Positions 41,126-42,238 of a stretch of 42,238 nt of DNA are shown one piece after another; the stretch's first letter is position 1; each line of letters opens with the position of its first letter. The stretch is from Rhodoluna sp. (lineage in GTDB: Bacteria > Actinomycetota > Actinomycetes > Actinomycetales > Microbacteriaceae): positions 4,085 to 46,322 of the forward strand of contig JAEMTJ010000001.1 in assembly GCA_016462375.1 (NCBI GenBank), read 5' to 3'. The notes below the pieces were generated by a model. That model was given only the letters and a program-made list of their open reading frames with translations. It did no database searches and had not been told where the DNA came from. A program made the position numbers and the translations under genes.

Positions 41126-41660
41126 CAGCTTGCCCTCGATGGCTAATCGAGTTCTTTACTTCTGGTTCTAACTCGGCAGCGGTAACTTCGAATCCTTCTG
41201 GAATAAATAATGGGTCATAGCCATAGCCATTGGTTCCTCTTTCTTCAAAAGCTACCCTGCCTGGCCAAGTGCCAGTGAAACAAATCTCGGTGTCTTGAGT
41301 AACCAGAGCAATTGTGCAAACAAAGGTGGCTTGGCGGTGTTCTGCGGCAATGTCTTTTAACTGAGTAAGAAGTAATCTGCGATTGGCAACGTTGTCTCTA
41401 GTGCCGGCCCAGATGGCAGTAAAGATACCTGGCGAACCCCCAAGGATTTCAACAGCTATACCTGAATCATCCGCAACAGCGGGAAGACCGGTAAAAGCAA
41501 AAGCAGCTCTAGCTTTGATAAGAGCATTCTCAACAAAACTAACGCCATCTTCAATTGGCTCTGGGCCATCAAAACCAACTAAATCAAAACCATGTGGCTC
41601 GAGGATTGCTCTTAGCTCAGCAACTTTACCTAGGTTATGGGTAGCAAGAACTAGCTTCAT
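41091..41660 (-). CDS. rdgB: XTP/dITP diphosphatase (non-canonical purine NTP pyrophosphatase)
   Basis: Hydrolyses dITP, XTP and similar damaged purine nucleotides to monophosphates, keeping them out of DNA and RNA. 189 residues; ATHNLGK (6-12), VADDSG (62-67) and the C-terminal SHRGQA are the family's substrate-binding motifs. The ATG overlaps the rph stop (ATGA), the classic rph-rdgB pair. Its last 35 bases overlap dedA tail to tail. Confidence 0.96.
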   Translation of the reverse strand: MKLVLATHNLGKVAELRAILEPHGFDLVGFDGPEPIEDGVSFVENALIKARAAFAFTGLPAVADDSGIAVEILGGSPGIFTAIWAGTRDNVANRRLLLTQLKDIAAEHRQATFVCTIALVTQDTEICFTGTWPGRVAFEERGTNGYGYDPLFIPEGFEVTAAELEPEVKNSISHRGQAVSSLLDYLKSL

Positions 41661-42238
41661 GAATTCAGTGAATCGCTTTGATAGCGGGTCAGTTCTGCTG
41701 TTCCAAGAAGAGCTAGATCCAATAGAGCGTTGAGTTCTTCTCGATCAAAAGCTGCCCCTTCGGCGGTTCCTTGAACTTCAACAAATTTTCCTGCGCCGGT
41801 TACTACTACGTTCATGTCTGTCTCAGCACGAACATCTTCGGTATAGGCAAGATCAAGCATTGGCTCACCATCGATGATGCCAACTGAGATAGCAGCGATT
41901 GAGTCAATGATCACCTTGTTCTTAGCTGGGATGTGACCCTTAGAAATTCCATAGTTGATGGCATCCACCAGAGCAACATAAGCGCCCGTAATTGCCGCAG
42001 TTCTAGTTCCTCCGTCTGCCTGTAAAACATCACAGTCAATGACAATGGTGTTCTCCCCCAGTGCTTTGAAATCAACTGCCGCTCTGAGCGCTCTTCCAAT
42101 CAAACGAGAAATCTCATGAGTTCTACCGCCAACTTTTCCTTTGATGGACTCACGGTCATTGCGGTCATGGGTGGCTCTAGGTAGCATGGCATATTCAGCA
42201 GTGACCCAACCTTCACCTTTACCAACTTTCCAACGTGG
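41657..42238 (-). CDS. rph: Ribonuclease PH, N-terminus missing (window edge)
   Basis: Phosphorolytic 3' exonuclease that trims tRNA 3' ends. 193 residues are visible; the frame continues past 42187 to the last base, where PRWKVGKGEGWVTAEYAMLPR matches the family core in outline, so the ATG at 42187 is internal. About 50 N-terminal residues lie outside the window. DGGTRTAAITGA is the phosphate-binding region. Coupled to rdgB by a four-base overlap. Confidence 0.95.
   Translation of the reverse strand, partial: PRWKVGKGEGWVTAEYAMLPRATHDRNDRESIKGKVGGRTHEISRLIGRALRAAVDFKALGENTIVIDCDVLQADGGTRTAAITGAYVALVDAINYGISKGHIPAKNKVIIDSIAAISVGIIDGEPMLDLAYTEDVRAETDMNVVVTGAGKFVEVQGTAEGAAFDREELNALLDLALLGTAELTRYQSDSLNS

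Noticed and set aside
1..42238. CRISPR array, insertion sequence, prophage, integrase or rRNA
   Set aside because: I read for direct repeats with spacers, transposase motifs and rRNA cores and found none; the only tRNA seen is tRNA-Arg(CCG).

Overview
The window looks like chromosomal DNA from a small-genome actinobacterium. Gene order and protein character point to Microbacteriaceae; the modest G+C and tight packing recall the freshwater Luna-type lineages (Rhodoluna/Aquiluna), but that placement is inference without a search. Evidence for Actinobacteria: the chains dxr-rseP-ispG-proS and argS-lysA-hom-thrC-thrB-rho-prfA-prmC-tsaC-wecA-atp, a Rho with a long Asn/Arg-rich insertion, and a class of genes with no Shine-Dalgarno whose start codon lies about 6 nt after a -10-like hexamer. 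Many neighbours overlap by 1-8 bases. I saw no insertion sequence, prophage, CRISPR array or rRNA, and no gene-free stretch over 300 bases (largest gap 212 bases, between potD and ald).

Layout. 1-4563 (minus): dxr, rseP, ispG and the 5' part of proS (MEP isoprenoid steps, a site-2 protease, a tRNA synthetase). 4638-18047: a polyamine/GABA island with gabT, a second class III aminotransferase of unknown substrate, a potDABC transporter, ald, an FtsK/EccC-like ATPase, patD, an Lrp/AsnC regulator and a putrescine-type omega-transaminase. 18125-20953: DNA alkylation repair (ogt, tag), a small membrane protein, yaaA and a PduO-type cobalamin adenosyltransferase. 20998-28429 (minus): atpI-like gene plus the complete F1Fo ATP synthase set in the order B-E-F-H-A-G-D-C, closed by a bidirectional terminator. 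28422-40259 (minus): wecA, tsaC, prmC, prfA, rho, thrB, thrC, hom, lysA, argS. 40411-42238: tRNA-Arg(CCG), a DedA-family gene starting one base after the tRNA, then rdgB and a 5'-truncated rph on the minus strand.

How the genes fit together. The island reads as a route from imported putrescine/spermidine to succinate semialdehyde: PotDABC uptake, omega-transaminase to 4-aminobutanal, PatD to GABA, GabT to succinate semialdehyde. Ald could recycle the alanine made by a pyruvate-dependent transaminase back to pyruvate plus ammonia. Succinate-semialdehyde dehydrogenase is not in the window. The lrp gene lies between patD and the transaminase and is the obvious local regulator.

No clearly new system is present. 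The points I would check first are the leaderless start pattern, the closed alanine/pyruvate cycle, the lone EccC-like ATPase inside the catabolic island, an Ogt with Gly-Cys-His-Arg in place of Pro-Cys-His-Arg, a Rho without its N-terminal helical domain, and an 88-residue ATP synthase epsilon with no C-terminal inhibitory helices.
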